A DNA stretch of 64,000 nucleotides from Alkalimonas cellulosilytica (GCF_036325985.1 NZ_JAUHLI010000002.1:248001-312000), one strand, 5' to 3'. Shown: positions 43,277-53,010, numbered from the stretch's first letter. Numbers and translations are program-made. The notes: a model not told the origin generated them from the letters alone.

Positions 43277-44590
43277 TTGAAAATTAGTATTTTTGGACTT
43301 GGCTATGTAGGTGCTGTTTCTGCTGGTTGCTTGGCAAAAGAAGGCCATACCATTATTGGCGTTGATCCTGAGCTATCAAAAGTTAATCTTGTCAATAAAG
43401 GGATAAGTCCTATCATTGAGAAGGATATCGGAGAAATCATTGCTGCAGCGGTAAGTAACAATAGCTTATCAGCTACCAATGATTCTGGTCTTGCTGTCGA
43501 GCAAACTGATATTTCAATTGTTTGTGTTGGAACCCCAAGTCAAACGAATGGCAGCCTGGATTTAAAATATGTACGCCGTGTCTGTGAGGAAATTGGTCAG
43601 GCTATTTCCAGAAAAAAATCGCGTCATATTGTAGTCATGCGTTCTACAATGTTGCCTGGAACAATGGCTGATATTGTGTTGCCTGTCCTTGAGGAATCAT
43701 CAGGATTAACAGCAGGCAAAGACTTTGGTGTTTGTATTAATCCCGAGTTTTTGAGGGAAAGTACGGCAGTATATGATTTTTACAATCCGCCAAAAACTGT
43801 TGTCGGTGCATCTGATGAGCTTACTGCTAACGCAGTCCTTGAACTCTATGCGAATTTGCCTGGCCCTAAAATAAGCACCGATCTTGCTACAGCTGAGATG
43901 GTAAAATACACAGATAACGTTTGGCATGCTTTGAAAGTAGCGTTTGCCAACGAAATCGGCAATATTGCAAAAAAAGTCGGGGTTGATAGTCATGATGTAA
44001 TGAATATTTTTTGCCAGGATACAAAGTTGAATATCTCCTCATATTACATGAAGCCAGGGTTTGCTTTCGGTGGGTCTTGCTTGCCAAAAGATGTAAGGGC
44101 ACTTAACTACAAAGCTGCTAGTCTGGATTTAAATTTACCGGTCCTTACTTCAATACTTCAATCCAATAAACAACAAATTGAAAATGGCATTAAGCTAATT
44201 ACCGACAAAAACAAACGTAAGATAGGTGTTTTAGGGTTTAGCTTTAAAGCGGGTACCGATGATCTGCGGGAAAGTCCTGTAGTAGAAGTGATAGAAAGGC
44301 TACTTGGCAAAGGGTATGACCTTAAAATATTTGATGAAAATGTAAATCTGGCTTCTATCATCGGTGCTAACAAAGATTATATTTTGAACCAAATTCCGCA
44401 TATCTCTAAACTTATGTGCTCGTCCATTGATGAAGTGATTGCTCACAGTGAGGTTCTGGTGATAGGGAATGGCGACAAGAAATTTTCGCAAGTGGCTGAA
44501 AATGCATCTAAAGACAGATTAGTCATTGACCTGGTTAGGATAAGTGAAAATGCTATTAAAAATGAAGGTTACGAAGGCATCTGCTGGTAA
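43277..44590 (+). CDS. algD: GDP-mannose 6-dehydrogenase
   Basis: Makes GDP-mannuronate, the activated monomer of alginate-like polymers. The 437-residue protein matches Pseudomonas AlgD throughout: ISIFGLGYVGAVSAGCLA, GTPSQTNGSLDL, NPEFLRESTA, KYTDNVWHALKVAFANEIGN, and the active-site C268 in FGGSCLPKDVRAL, at the same position as in P. aeruginosa; it ends EGICW as there. The start is TTG at 43277 with GAGGAA 6 nt upstream. It stands with manC and algC, which supply GDP-mannose. No alg8/alg44 polymerase genes are seen, so GDP-ManA probably feeds this Wzx/Wzy-type EPS instead. Confidence 0.95.
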   Translation: MKISIFGLGYVGAVSAGCLAKEGHTIIGVDPELSKVNLVNKGISPIIEKDIGEIIAAAVSNNSLSATNDSGLAVEQTDISIVCVGTPSQTNGSLDLKYVRRVCEEIGQAISRKKSRHIVVMRSTMLPGTMADIVLPVLEESSGLTAGKDFGVCINPEFLRESTAVYDFYNPPKTVVGASDELTANAVLELYANLPGPKISTDLATAEMVKYTDNVWHALKVAFANEIGNIAKKVGVDSHDVMNIFCQDTKLNISSYYMKPGFAFGGSCLPKDVRALNYKAASLDLNLPVLTSILQSNKQQIENGIKLITDKNKRKIGVLGFSFKAGTDDLRESPVVEVIERLLGKGYDLKIFDENVNLASIIGANKDYILNQIPHISKLMCSSIDEVIAHSEVLVIGNGDKKFSQVAENASKDRLVIDLVRISENAIKNEGYEGICW

Positions 44591-44676
44591 CCGATAACTT
44601 GTCGCATGGGATTGTTCTACCATGGTCATTTTGAGAGTATGGATAACTGTCTAGAATATTGAGCTGAGGGTTTAGG

Positions 44677-46080
44677 ATGATATTACCAGTAATTTTAGCC
44701 GGAGGAGTCGGCAGTCGCTTGTGGCCTTTATCTCGTGATTTGATGCCCAAGCAATTCCTTCAACTCGATGGTGAGCAAACCATGCTGCAAGAAACGCTCA
44801 AGCGTTTATCAGGGGTGGATACGTTAAAGCCCTTAATTATCTGCAATGAAGAGCATAGGTTTATTGCTGCTGAGCAGTTACGTCAAATTCAAATGTTGGA
44901 CAGGAATATTATTCTAGAGCCGGTAGGCCGAAATACGGCACCAGCCATCGCACTTGCAGCACTGACGGCACTGGAAAAAGGAGTTGATCCATTACTTCTG
45001 GTACTTGCGGCCGATCATATCATCGGAGATATTCCTAGCTTTCAGAAGGCCATCACGAAAGCCTCTACTCTGGCTGAGGCAAATCAATTGACAACTTTTG
45101 GTATTGTACCTACAGCAGCTGAAACTGGATACGGTTACATACGTCGGGGTACTGCGATAAGAGATGCTTACCAAGTAGCTGAATTTGTAGAAAAGCCAGA
45201 CATTGAGACTGCAACGGACTACTTAGCATCAGGTGAATATTACTGGAACAGCGGCATGTTCATGTTCAAGGCCAGTGTCTATTTAGCCGAATTAAAAAAA
45301 CATCGGCCTGATATTCATGAGGTATGTGTTCAGGCAATGGTAGGTCTAAACGTCGATCTGGATTTTATGCGTATCAATGATGAAGTTTTTCAAACTTGTC
45401 CATCAGAATCAATAGATTATGCGGTAATGGAAAAAACAAGTGCAGCAGTTGTTGTTCCCTTGGAAGCGAAATGGAGTGATGTAGGTGCTTGGTCATCTTT
45501 ATGGAGTATCAGTGAAAAAAACGCTGAAGGAAATGTTTTCAAAGGCGATGTGATTGCTGTAGATAGCCATAATAATTACGTCTTCGCTGAAACTTGTTTA
45601 GTGGCAACCGTTGGTTTAAATGATGCTGTTGTTGTACAAACGAAAGATGCTATTTTAGTAGCCGCTAAAGATCATGTTCAGGAAGTGAAGAGTATCGTTA
45701 AAGAGTTGAAGGATGCTAGCCGCTCGGAATATCGAGTCCATCGGGAAGTTTATCGTCCATGGGGTAAATACGACTCAATCGATCATGGTCAACGTTATCA
45801 GGTCAAGCGCATCACTGTAAAGCCAGGAGAAAAGCTTTCTATACAAATGCACCATCATCGTGCGGAGCATTGGATCGTTGTCACAGGGACTGCCAAAGTT
45901 ACCCTTGGTACTGATGAAAAGTTACTTACCGAAAATCAGTCAATTTATATCCCCGTTGGTGTTGTACATGCACTGGAGAATCCCGGGAAGATCCCTCTCG
46001 AGCTGATAGAAGTTCAGTCTGGTTCTTATTTAGGGGAAGATGATATTGTTCGTTTTGCCGATCGTTATGGTAGAAATTAA
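44677..46080 (+). CDS. manC: Mannose-1-phosphate guanylyltransferase / mannose-6-phosphate isomerase
   Basis: Bifunctional type II PMI-GMP enzyme (467 aa). The N-terminal pyrophosphorylase has the signature LAGGVGSRLWPLSR..PKQFL and the AADHII metal site; FVEKPD follows the substrate loop. The C-terminal cupin isomerase has VHREVYRPWGKYDSID and KPGEKLSIQMHHHRAEHWIVV with zinc-binding His/Gln. It turns mannose-1-P and GTP into GDP-mannose, the substrate of AlgD. It lies between algD and the phosphomannomutase gene, the latter only 2 bp downstream, so GDP-mannuronate supply is a compact three-gene set. Confidence 0.95.
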   Translation: MILPVILAGGVGSRLWPLSRDLMPKQFLQLDGEQTMLQETLKRLSGVDTLKPLIICNEEHRFIAAEQLRQIQMLDRNIILEPVGRNTAPAIALAALTALEKGVDPLLLVLAADHIIGDIPSFQKAITKASTLAEANQLTTFGIVPTAAETGYGYIRRGTAIRDAYQVAEFVEKPDIETATDYLASGEYYWNSGMFMFKASVYLAELKKHRPDIHEVCVQAMVGLNVDLDFMRINDEVFQTCPSESIDYAVMEKTSAAVVVPLEAKWSDVGAWSSLWSISEKNAEGNVFKGDVIAVDSHNNYVFAETCLVATVGLNDAVVVQTKDAILVAAKDHVQEVKSIVKELKDASRSEYRVHREVYRPWGKYDSIDHGQRYQVKRITVKPGEKLSIQMHHHRAEHWIVVTGTAKVTLGTDEKLLTENQSIYIPVGVVHALENPGKIPLELIEVQSGSYLGEDDIVRFADRYGRN

Positions 46081-46082
46081 TC

Positions 46083-47498
46083 ATGTTCAAACCTATTAAT
46101 GAAATTCTGGCAGAGAGCCCTATAGCTTTTGGCACTAGTGGTGCAAGAGGGCTTGTTAGCGATTTTTCAGATGATGTTTGCGCTGCGTTCACTCAAAGTT
46201 TTATTCGCTGTATGCAGCAAGATTTTGCGTTCAGCAAAGTTGCTATTGGAATTGACAACCGCCCAAGCAGCCAAAAAATTGCAGCAGCATGCATGGGTTT
46301 ATTAAAGGTGATGGGATTAAAGGTAGACTATTACGGCGTGTTACCAACCCCGGCTTTAGCGTTTAAAGCGTTGAACGATAAAGTACCAGCCATTATGGTG
46401 ACTGGTAGTCATATACCTTTTGATAGAAATGGCCTTAAATTCTATCGCCCTGACGGAGAAATTAGCAAGAAAGATGAGCAAGCAATCGTAAGTGTTAGTG
46501 AAGCTTTACTGAATTTCAATCCTGAATTTGAAGAACAATCTACAGAAGCCGAAGAGCTTTATATGCAGCGTTATTTATCTGTCTTTCCTTCGGATTTACT
46601 TCAAGGGAAACGCATAGGCATCTACGAGCACTCCAGTGCCGGGCGAGATCTGTATTATAAAGTTTTCGAAGCTTTGGGAGCCGATGTTTTAAGATTGGAA
46701 AGAACGACACACTTTGTGCCCATTGATACAGAAGCTGTCAGTGAAAGTGATCAGCTAAAAGCTCGACAATGGTCTGAGCAATTTGAGTTTGATGCCATTT
46801 TTACCACCGATGGTGATGGGGACAGGCCATTAGTTGCAGATGAGAAAGGTAATTGGTTACGTGGAGACACTTTAGGTATTCTGACTGCGAGAGAGTTAGG
46901 TATTTCTGCGCTTGCTGTGCCGGTCAGTAGCAGTACAGCTATTGAACTGAGCGGATTTTTTGCTAAGGTTGTTCGTACAAAAATTGGTTCACCTTATGTT
47001 ATTGAGGCCTTTTCTAAACTTGACAATGAAGCCAGTTACGCGGGTTTCGAAGCCAATGGTGGCTTTCTCTTAGGTTCAAGCATCAGCTATGCTGGACAAT
47101 CATTGCTGGGATTGCCAACTCGAGATGCTTTATTACCAGCCTTAGCTGTTTTCGCTGCTGCAAAAAATCAGACCATTTCAACACTAGTTCTTGGTTTACC
47201 CAAGCGATTTACTGCCAGTGACCGCCTGCAAGATGTATCCGCAGCGTCAAGTCACAGCTTTATTCAAACAGTGATGGAAGATCCTTCCTCATTTGTTAAA
47301 CAGCTTGCTCTTTCGAGTGAAGTTGAGAAACTTGATACGACTGATGGCTTGAGATTAGAGTTAGCTTCAGGCGATATTATTCATTTACGACCTTCTGGAA
47401 ATGCACCGGAGCTTCGTTGTTATGTTGACACTGATGATGCTAGTCGAACATACGCTATTTTGAGAAAAGCTATGGATTGCCTGTTAGCTAACCAATAA
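46083..47498 (+). CDS. algC: Phosphomannomutase
   Basis: Phosphohexomutase of 471 residues converting mannose-6-P to mannose-1-P. It has the N-terminal FGTSGARGLVSD, the phosphoserine loop TGSHIPFDRNG (S109), the magnesium loop DGDGDR (243-248) and the C-terminal phosphate site RPSGNAPELRCY. The catalytic loop TGSHIP, instead of TASHNP, is found in a CpsG/ManB subset. It follows manC by 2 bp and completes the GDP-mannuronate set. Symbols algC, manB or cpsG are all used for such genes; which is orthologous cannot be told here. Confidence 0.92.
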   Translation: MFKPINEILAESPIAFGTSGARGLVSDFSDDVCAAFTQSFIRCMQQDFAFSKVAIGIDNRPSSQKIAAACMGLLKVMGLKVDYYGVLPTPALAFKALNDKVPAIMVTGSHIPFDRNGLKFYRPDGEISKKDEQAIVSVSEALLNFNPEFEEQSTEAEELYMQRYLSVFPSDLLQGKRIGIYEHSSAGRDLYYKVFEALGADVLRLERTTHFVPIDTEAVSESDQLKARQWSEQFEFDAIFTTDGDGDRPLVADEKGNWLRGDTLGILTARELGISALAVPVSSSTAIELSGFFAKVVRTKIGSPYVIEAFSKLDNEASYAGFEANGGFLLGSSISYAGQSLLGLPTRDALLPALAVFAAAKNQTISTLVLGLPKRFTASDRLQDVSAASSHSFIQTVMEDPSSFVKQLALSSEVEKLDTTDGLRLELASGDIIHLRPSGNAPELRCYVDTDDASRTYAILRKAMDCLLANQ

Positions 47499-47719
47499 AT
47501 CACTACGAATGTTCAACACTCCTTTGGACCGTTATGAAATATAGACGTGTGACAGATGGTATGCGTTTAACAGCGGTTCACCCCGTAATATTTTTCAAGC
47601 CGTTGTTTCTCTGTTCTCCAGAGGTTATATTAGAGATGATAAATTTTGTGATCAGCGGCTGCTGAATGTAAGCAATTATCACTGATATAGTTATCGTTTG
47701 TAATCTTAGTGTCGGTTAA

Positions 47720-49693
47720 TTAGGGGGAAGGGGAAATCCACGCACCTGAACTCAGATAAAGGGTTCCCAGCAGCTTCGAAGCTACATGGTTTAGGTGGTC
47801 ATTATCGCGGTACAGCGGAATCCCTTCCAGTTCAGCCTGGCAATAAATACCATCACAATAGAATTGCTTAGCATCAATGACATAGAGGTCTTCAAATTCG
47901 CTAGCTAACCGTTCTATGATGTTTATCATCATAGTATTATGATTGTGATTTAAAAGACAATTCCTCTCTGTTGAAAACATGGTGTTTTTAAGGGTGCACT
48001 TGGGATCGTGACTACCTGCGTAAGCAATATCTTTAATGATGACGGGTTTTGCATTGAAACCGGTAATGAAAAGCATGGTTTCACGTTTTTTTTCATAAAC
48101 TTCCTGCTCAATTTCTTCGGCACTTAATAAATGAACACCATCTCTGAATACAAAGCGTGAACGATAATGTGGCCAACTGGCAGCTAAAAATACATAATCA
48201 GGATTCTGATATTTAATAAATTTTTGTGCTTGTTGGTTGCGTTGTTTGCAGCCTTGCGCTCTGTAAGAGCTACTTCCCCAGCTTAACCCAAAAATTGGCG
48301 GGCACTGATCCATGGTGTAGTCTGTGATTCGAATACCCGCAGCTTTACCAACATTATCCAGAAAGCCGGTAAAATGGTTGGCATGTGAGTCTCCAAATAA
48401 AAAGCCGGTCTTTTTTGCATCCGAATCACCCAACTGACAGTCCGTGGTAGGTTGTTGATGCCGTTGTCGAAACGATGAATGGCACTCACCACGAATTACG
48501 TTAGAAAAACTGTTCAGTGCTTTTTCAATTTCAACGGTTTGATAGTCAAAACGGGCAGGAAAGCCCTGATAATGCTGTGTGACATAACTCACCATCAGCA
48601 AGGTCGCCACAGGGGCGGCAAACCACGTCAAAGTTAATCGTTTTAAAGAGAAAGTGTTTTTACGGAATGGTTGCTCAACAAAACGCCAGGACAGCCAGGC
48701 CGCCAGCAGCATCGTGAGAAAGGTAACTACAAGCCCAATGACACTGAGCTCAATGCCGCGATAATTTAGCCATACCAGTAGCGGCCAATGCCATAAATAC
48801 AAAGAATATGAGATCAAGCCGATAAAAACCATTGGGCGTAATGAGAGCAGCCTGGCAATCGGGTTGTGTACTTGTTGGCCACAGTAAAGCAGTGCTGCCG
48901 TTGCTACACAGACATAAAAGGCATTAAAACCCGGAAATCTGCTTTGTGCATCCAGCGTTACAGCAAAAAAAGCAATGGATGCCAGCGCTGCAATCGAAAC
49001 CACCAAGCTGAAGTATTTGCCGGGCATTGGCAGCTTATTCCACCATACTGCTAACACAGCACCTATCATCAATTCGAAAAAACGTGTTGGTAGCAGGTAG
49101 TAGGATGCTCCCATTGAATAGTTTAATGCCAGCTCTGATGCATAGGTTAAAACAGCCAGCGCAATTAGCAACAACCAAGGGAGCACACGCAGTGGTAACA
49201 GCCGAATCAAGAGTAGTAAGGCAATTGGCCAGATAAAGTAAAACTGCTCTTCTATAGCAAGTGACCATGTATGCAGAAGCGGAGCTTCCTTAGCATTCTC
49301 GCTAAAATAGCCACCGTGATGGATCCAAAAATAAAAGTTTCCTGCAAATAATGAAACCCAAACCATGCTGGCTGTGAACTTTTCCAGATCATGTGGTGAT
49401 AAAGTGGCCGCAAAGGCTACAGCACAAAAAGCCAATAAAACGACCAGAGCGGGTAACAGGCGCTTGATACGGCGGATATAGAAGTGCCTGAAGGTAAAGG
49501 ACCCTTCTTGCAATTCACGATAAATAATTTTGGTGATCAAAAATCCGGATATGACAAAAAAAACATCCACACCGATGTAGCCGCCACTAAAGAATGGCAG
49601 TTCCATATGGCAAAACACAACCAGAAGAACAGCTATAGCACGAAGACCATCAATATCATGACGGTAGTGGCTTGGTTGATGAGGGTTAGGCAT
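47720..49693 (-). CDS. Acyltransferase-3 / SGNH fusion (OafA-like O-acyltransferase)
   Basis: Membrane O-acyltransferase of 657 residues. The N-terminal acyltransferase-3 domain (about 1-350) has ten or so helices with the RHDIDGLRAIAVLLVVFCH motif and FFVISGFLIT; a linker leads to a periplasmic SGNH domain (about 400-650) with FGDSHANH and DNDHLNH at the C-terminus. Such fusions acetylate sugars of O-antigen or EPS. The frame extends to 49768, but the ATG at 49693 (MPNPHQPSHYRHD) fits the family start. It is encoded opposite to the algD-manC-algC genes. The preceding 220 bp gap contains nothing recognisable. Confidence 0.92.
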   Translation of the reverse strand: MPNPHQPSHYRHDIDGLRAIAVLLVVFCHMELPFFSGGYIGVDVFFVISGFLITKIIYRELQEGSFTFRHFYIRRIKRLLPALVVLLAFCAVAFAATLSPHDLEKFTASMVWVSLFAGNFYFWIHHGGYFSENAKEAPLLHTWSLAIEEQFYFIWPIALLLLIRLLPLRVLPWLLLIALAVLTYASELALNYSMGASYYLLPTRFFELMIGAVLAVWWNKLPMPGKYFSLVVSIAALASIAFFAVTLDAQSRFPGFNAFYVCVATAALLYCGQQVHNPIARLLSLRPMVFIGLISYSLYLWHWPLLVWLNYRGIELSVIGLVVTFLTMLLAAWLSWRFVEQPFRKNTFSLKRLTLTWFAAPVATLLMVSYVTQHYQGFPARFDYQTVEIEKALNSFSNVIRGECHSSFRQRHQQPTTDCQLGDSDAKKTGFLFGDSHANHFTGFLDNVGKAAGIRITDYTMDQCPPIFGLSWGSSSYRAQGCKQRNQQAQKFIKYQNPDYVFLAASWPHYRSRFVFRDGVHLLSAEEIEQEVYEKKRETMLFITGFNAKPVIIKDIAYAGSHDPKCTLKNTMFSTERNCLLNHNHNTMMINIIERLASEFEDLYVIDAKQFYCDGIYCQAELEGIPLYRDNDHLNHVASKLLGTLYLSSGAWISPSP

Positions 49694-49791
49694 ACATAAG
49701 ATCCATCTCAAACTATGCACAATTGCAGGCTTAAATTCTAACAAACAATTTAATAGCGAACAATGCAAACGCGGTTAGTAGCGTGGAAGCT

Positions 49792-50892
49792 TCACCATTT
49801 ACTTTTCCACTTCAACATCTTAAAAGCTTTGCGAAATAGCCGCTTAACAAACAAAGCTGCGAATAGGATGGGGTGAGTACTTGAAATTGAGAGCACAGAC
49901 TGGCCCGGATGTACGTAATTTGCTTTGTAGGAATTCAAACTGCCTGCCATCAAATCATAATAGGTTGCACCATGCTCACGGGCATGTCTCATGGCGACTA
50001 AGTGCATAGCAATACCTGTGTTGGAAAGCGGACTTGCCTCGCTAATACCGCTTTGGTAATAGTACAGAGTAGCCTGATGGTAAAATCCATAATAAACAGC
50101 AATTGTTTTTTTTTGATGCACCAGCTTAAAGAGTAGGAGCTTGTTATCACGCAGCATAGTTTTGGCAAAGTTATAATGAAAATCCCGAAATTGCTGACTG
50201 GAAAAGGCACCAGGTTTGCTCCGTTTTTGCCAGTGCTTTGAGTGTAAGTGTATTAGATCACTAAAAAAATCAACAAGAAGTTCTTGTTGATTGCAATACT
50301 GAGTAATGACATTTTCATTATCAATAAATCGACGGGCATGTCGGCGCAGTCCTGACTGGACAAGCTGGCGAATTTGCACTTCTTCGCTGTTAGCTAATGC
50401 TAATAGATAGCGGTTACCTGCGTTTATCACATTCACCCGCCATCCACCATTTTGAGATGTTTTTAGCCATTGGTAACAGTATGAGGTTATGAGTGTTTTA
50501 TCAAAACTTATACGGTAGCAGTTTGATAGTTGCTTTACTTGCTCAGTAAAAAGGGCTAATGACTGTTGAAGGTACTCTGGTTGGATAACAAAATCTTGGA
50601 ACTCGCTAGAAACTTCAGTATGTTCAGGCTCACCAGACCCAATAAACCGAAGCTCATAGCCGAACGATACTTTCTTAAGGTAAAGACTGTAATAAGCGAC
50701 CGTTTTCTTCTGCGCTTTATGAATGCAGATGAACAATTTATCGTGTTCTTGAAGGTAGTGATCGGTCCAGTTTTTAACCCAAGAGAATTGGTTACACACT
50801 GGTATACTAATCTGAGCATCGAAAAGACTTAAGTGCCGTTCGAGGTCTTTCAGCAAATGGTTCTGATCCTGAATGGCAGTGATCTTAAGCAT
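49792..50892 (-). CDS. GNAT/FemAB-like acyltransferase (CelD/BcsL type)
   Basis: A 366-residue soluble protein with the Acetyltransf_6-type GNAT fold: RRHARRFIDNENVI in the centre and KLVHQKKTIAVYYGFYHQATLYYYQSG, then MHLVAMRHAREHGATYYDLMAGSLNSYKANY near the C-terminus. This family includes CelD, BcsL and the FemAB-like proteins of exosortase loci, which are thought to acylate or aminoacylate cell-wall or polymer sugars. The exact donor is unknown. It is AT-rich relative to the upstream EPS genes and lies 98 bp before the SGNH acyltransferase on the same strand, so both probably decorate the EPS. Confidence 0.8.
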   Translation of the reverse strand: MLKITAIQDQNHLLKDLERHLSLFDAQISIPVCNQFSWVKNWTDHYLQEHDKLFICIHKAQKKTVAYYSLYLKKVSFGYELRFIGSGEPEHTEVSSEFQDFVIQPEYLQQSLALFTEQVKQLSNCYRISFDKTLITSYCYQWLKTSQNGGWRVNVINAGNRYLLALANSEEVQIRQLVQSGLRRHARRFIDNENVITQYCNQQELLVDFFSDLIHLHSKHWQKRSKPGAFSSQQFRDFHYNFAKTMLRDNKLLLFKLVHQKKTIAVYYGFYHQATLYYYQSGISEASPLSNTGIAMHLVAMRHAREHGATYYDLMAGSLNSYKANYVHPGQSVLSISSTHPILFAALFVKRLFRKAFKMLKWKSKW

Positions 50893-51103
50893 AGGCTATC
50901 CGTTAGGAGATACTGGTATGTATCCATTAATGGCAGTAAAGTAACATTAAAGCAATGCTAAACCAAGCGAGCCCCCTCGCAGTTAGTTGTAGTTGCCCCC
51001 ATTGGGCTTCCTCTAACATCATAGACACTCATTAACCTCGTATAATATGTCGGTTATGGCTGCTCTAAATAGCATCAGCGCTGGAAGATTTGGTAGTTAG
51101 TAC

Positions 51104-51132
51104 TTGACAGTTTAACAGAATGGGCATTTAAA
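51104..51132 (+). promoter_or_regulatory. Sigma-70-like promoter P1 of the reductase gene
   Basis: TTGACA (51104-51109), 17-bp spacer, TTTAAA (51127-51132). The -35 is perfect, the -10 four of six. Confidence 0.55.
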
Positions 51133-51164
51133 CCACGTTTATAACACGTGTAGTATTTTTATTA

Positions 51165-51193
51165 TTGACAGTTAGTTACACCAAGTGTCTAAA
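51165..51193 (+). promoter_or_regulatory. Sigma-70-like promoter P2 of the reductase gene
   Basis: TTGACA (51165-51170), 17-bp spacer, TCTAAA (51188-51193). It would give a leader of about 65-70 nt before the ATG at 51268. Confidence 0.5.
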
Positions 51194-51267
51194 TAGAGAC
51201 ACATTAAATCTGGTCATTGATGGTAACTGTAAATGTCTGTTAATTGTTCATAATTAAGGAGGTAAGT

Positions 51268-51993
51268 ATGACAAAAGTTGCGGTGGTAACGGGTGGGACC
51301 CGAGGGATTGGTAAGGCAGTGTCTATTGCACTGCAACAACAAGGTTATACCGTTGCAGCTGTTTATGCCAGTAATGATTGTGCGGCTAGACAATTTAGCT
51401 ACGAGACGGGCATTAAGGCATATAAATGGGATGTAACAGATTTCAACGCTTGTCAACGTGGCCTGAACCAAGTGATGGCTCAGTTGGGTGAAGTCGAAGT
51501 GTTGGTTAATAACGCCGGTATTACCCGTGACACCATGTTTCACAAAATGACCCCAGAGCAATGGCACGCGGTAATAAATACCAATTTAAACTCGTTATTT
51601 AATATGTGCCGGCCGGTCATTGAGGGGATGCGTGCACGGGGATTCGGACGGATTATCAATATTTCGTCAATCAATGGCCAGAAAGGGCAGCTCGGTCAAA
51701 CTAATTACAGCGCAGCTAAAGCAGGTGATATCGGGTTTACTAAAGCGCTGGCATTAGAAAATGCTAGTAAAGGCATTACTGTTAACGTCTTATGCCCAGG
51801 TTATGTTGAGACCGATATGGTCAAATCCATGTCGCAGGAAGTTGTCAACACAAAAATTTTGCCTAATATTCCGGCTGGCCGGCTGGCGCAACCAGAAGAG
51901 ATAGCACGCTGCGTTTTATTTCTTGTATCTGTAGATGCAGGCTTTATAACCGGATCGACCATTTCCATCAATGGTGGGCAGTATCTGGTTTAG
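51268..51993 (+). CDS. phaB: Acetoacetyl-CoA reductase (PhaB type SDR)
   Basis: NADPH-dependent short-chain dehydrogenase of 241 residues. Motifs: TGGTRGIGKAVS, NNAGITRDTMFHKM, catalytic S-Y-K in NISSINGQKGQLGQTNYSAAKAG, and the PhaB-like PGYVETDMV. The strong match to PhaB indicates reduction of acetoacetyl-CoA to (R)-3-hydroxybutyryl-CoA. No polyhydroxybutyrate synthase or thiolase is encoded nearby. An AAGGAGGT fixes the start at 51268. Its product could supply a hydroxybutyryl donor for decorating EPS sugars, an inference from its place among acyltransferases. FabG activity is an alternative. Confidence 0.85.
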   Translation: MTKVAVVTGGTRGIGKAVSIALQQQGYTVAAVYASNDCAARQFSYETGIKAYKWDVTDFNACQRGLNQVMAQLGEVEVLVNNAGITRDTMFHKMTPEQWHAVINTNLNSLFNMCRPVIEGMRARGFGRIINISSINGQKGQLGQTNYSAAKAGDIGFTKALALENASKGITVNVLCPGYVETDMVKSMSQEVVNTKILPNIPAGRLAQPEEIARCVLFLVSVDAGFITGSTISINGGQYLV

Positions 51994-52086
51994 TAAATCC
52001 GGTTTGTTAGGTAGTCTAAGCTTTTAATTTATAGCCAGTTATGATGTGCAACTTCGGCGACCATTATAGTTATCCTCATAAAATGT

Positions 52087-53010
52087 TCAGCTAACTAAAG
52101 GTCTGTTTCTAAGTTGTTCAGGTGTGGAGTAAATCGTTATACCCTCATTTGCAAGCTTTTCCAGATGTTGGTAAAAGTCTTGGGAATTAATTAACCAACT
52201 TTGCCCGGCACCGACTTGCCCTTGCTTTAACTGACCATGCTTGGATAGTTCTGCTTTTATAAAATCTCGCAAGTCAGTTCGCGAGGGATGATCAATACGT
52301 TGCGCAGTCAGTACTTTGTCATAAGGACGAACTGGTACTTTCCATACTTTTCCTTCACTGTCTACGCAACGCAGAAGGTGCTCTTGTTGCCAGACGGATA
52401 ATGGAAATTTGTCGCCTAATGTATCTTCAAGCAAATGATAAAAAGTAACAGGTCCCATACTGATACCAAGACCAAGTACTTTAGCCTTTGGAAGTGCTGA
52501 AAATCTTTGCCAAGGTGACCCTTTACCAAAAACTGACGTAGCTTTATGATGAGCTTCGGTCAGGAATTTTGCATCTTTGCCCCAAGCTGCAACAGAATGC
52601 GTTGGATGCAAGCTACGCATAACTCCTTTTGTGGCAAGAAATGTTTCTGGGAGACGCCCCATATTCGTACCGTGTATGCGCAAATCAAAGCAATAATCTG
52701 ACAATTTGCAGGTGTTTTCGATGGTGCCACCAGGTAAATAATATGCAGGTAGTAAGATATTGCCTTGGATCCCCACGGCGTTTTGGAGTGCTGCAATGAC
52801 TGCTGCTGGCCCTCCTGTGACATAACCTAAACTTTTTAATGAAGAGTGCAGAAAAATGGTGTCCCCTTGAGCGACACCAAGTGACAGCAGCTGTTGCTCA
52901 AGTTTTTGCTGGCTGATGTGTGGTGCTTGTTCTTTCAGATATTTAGCTGACTTCGCGCGCTGGTAATTCTTCAGTATTATTTTTAATTTTCGCTTTATAT
53001 AGTTCATCAT
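52087..53010 (-). CDS. AAC(3)-family N-acetyltransferase
   Basis: Member of the aminoglycoside 3-N-acetyltransferase superfamily (307 aa) with FLHSSLKSLGYVTGGPAAVIAAL, LPAYYLPGG, LHPTHSVAAWG and the ITFYHLLEDTL-like MGPVTFYHLLEDTLGDKFPL block. In EPS and O-antigen loci these enzymes acylate amino sugars rather than antibiotics, so antibiotic resistance should not be assumed. The TTG at 53082 would extend the N-terminus by 24 residues; the double ATG at 53010/53007 was chosen, although its ribosome binding site is weak. It is convergent with phaB (93 bp gap) and divergent from the unknown gene at 53179. Confidence 0.87.
   Translation of the reverse strand: MMNYIKRKLKIILKNYQRAKSAKYLKEQAPHISQQKLEQQLLSLGVAQGDTIFLHSSLKSLGYVTGGPAAVIAALQNAVGIQGNILLPAYYLPGGTIENTCKLSDYCFDLRIHGTNMGRLPETFLATKGVMRSLHPTHSVAAWGKDAKFLTEAHHKATSVFGKGSPWQRFSALPKAKVLGLGISMGPVTFYHLLEDTLGDKFPLSVWQQEHLLRCVDSEGKVWKVPVRPYDKVLTAQRIDHPSRTDLRDFIKAELSKHGQLKQGQVGAGQSWLINSQDFYQHLEKLANEGITIYSTPEQLRNRPLVS

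Larger units (their letters stand above)
50893..51267. other. Intergenic region with tandem promoters for the reductase gene
   Basis: About 375 bp between divergent genes. It holds two sigma-70-like promoters (51104 and 51165) and a strong AAGGAGGT at 51256-51263. The left part presumably carries the promoter of the GNAT gene, but none could be picked out. Confidence 0.6.

Noticed and set aside
52087..53010. AAC(3)-like gene as an antibiotic resistance gene
   Set aside because: The superfamily includes many sugar acylators, and the EPS context makes resistance the less likely reading.
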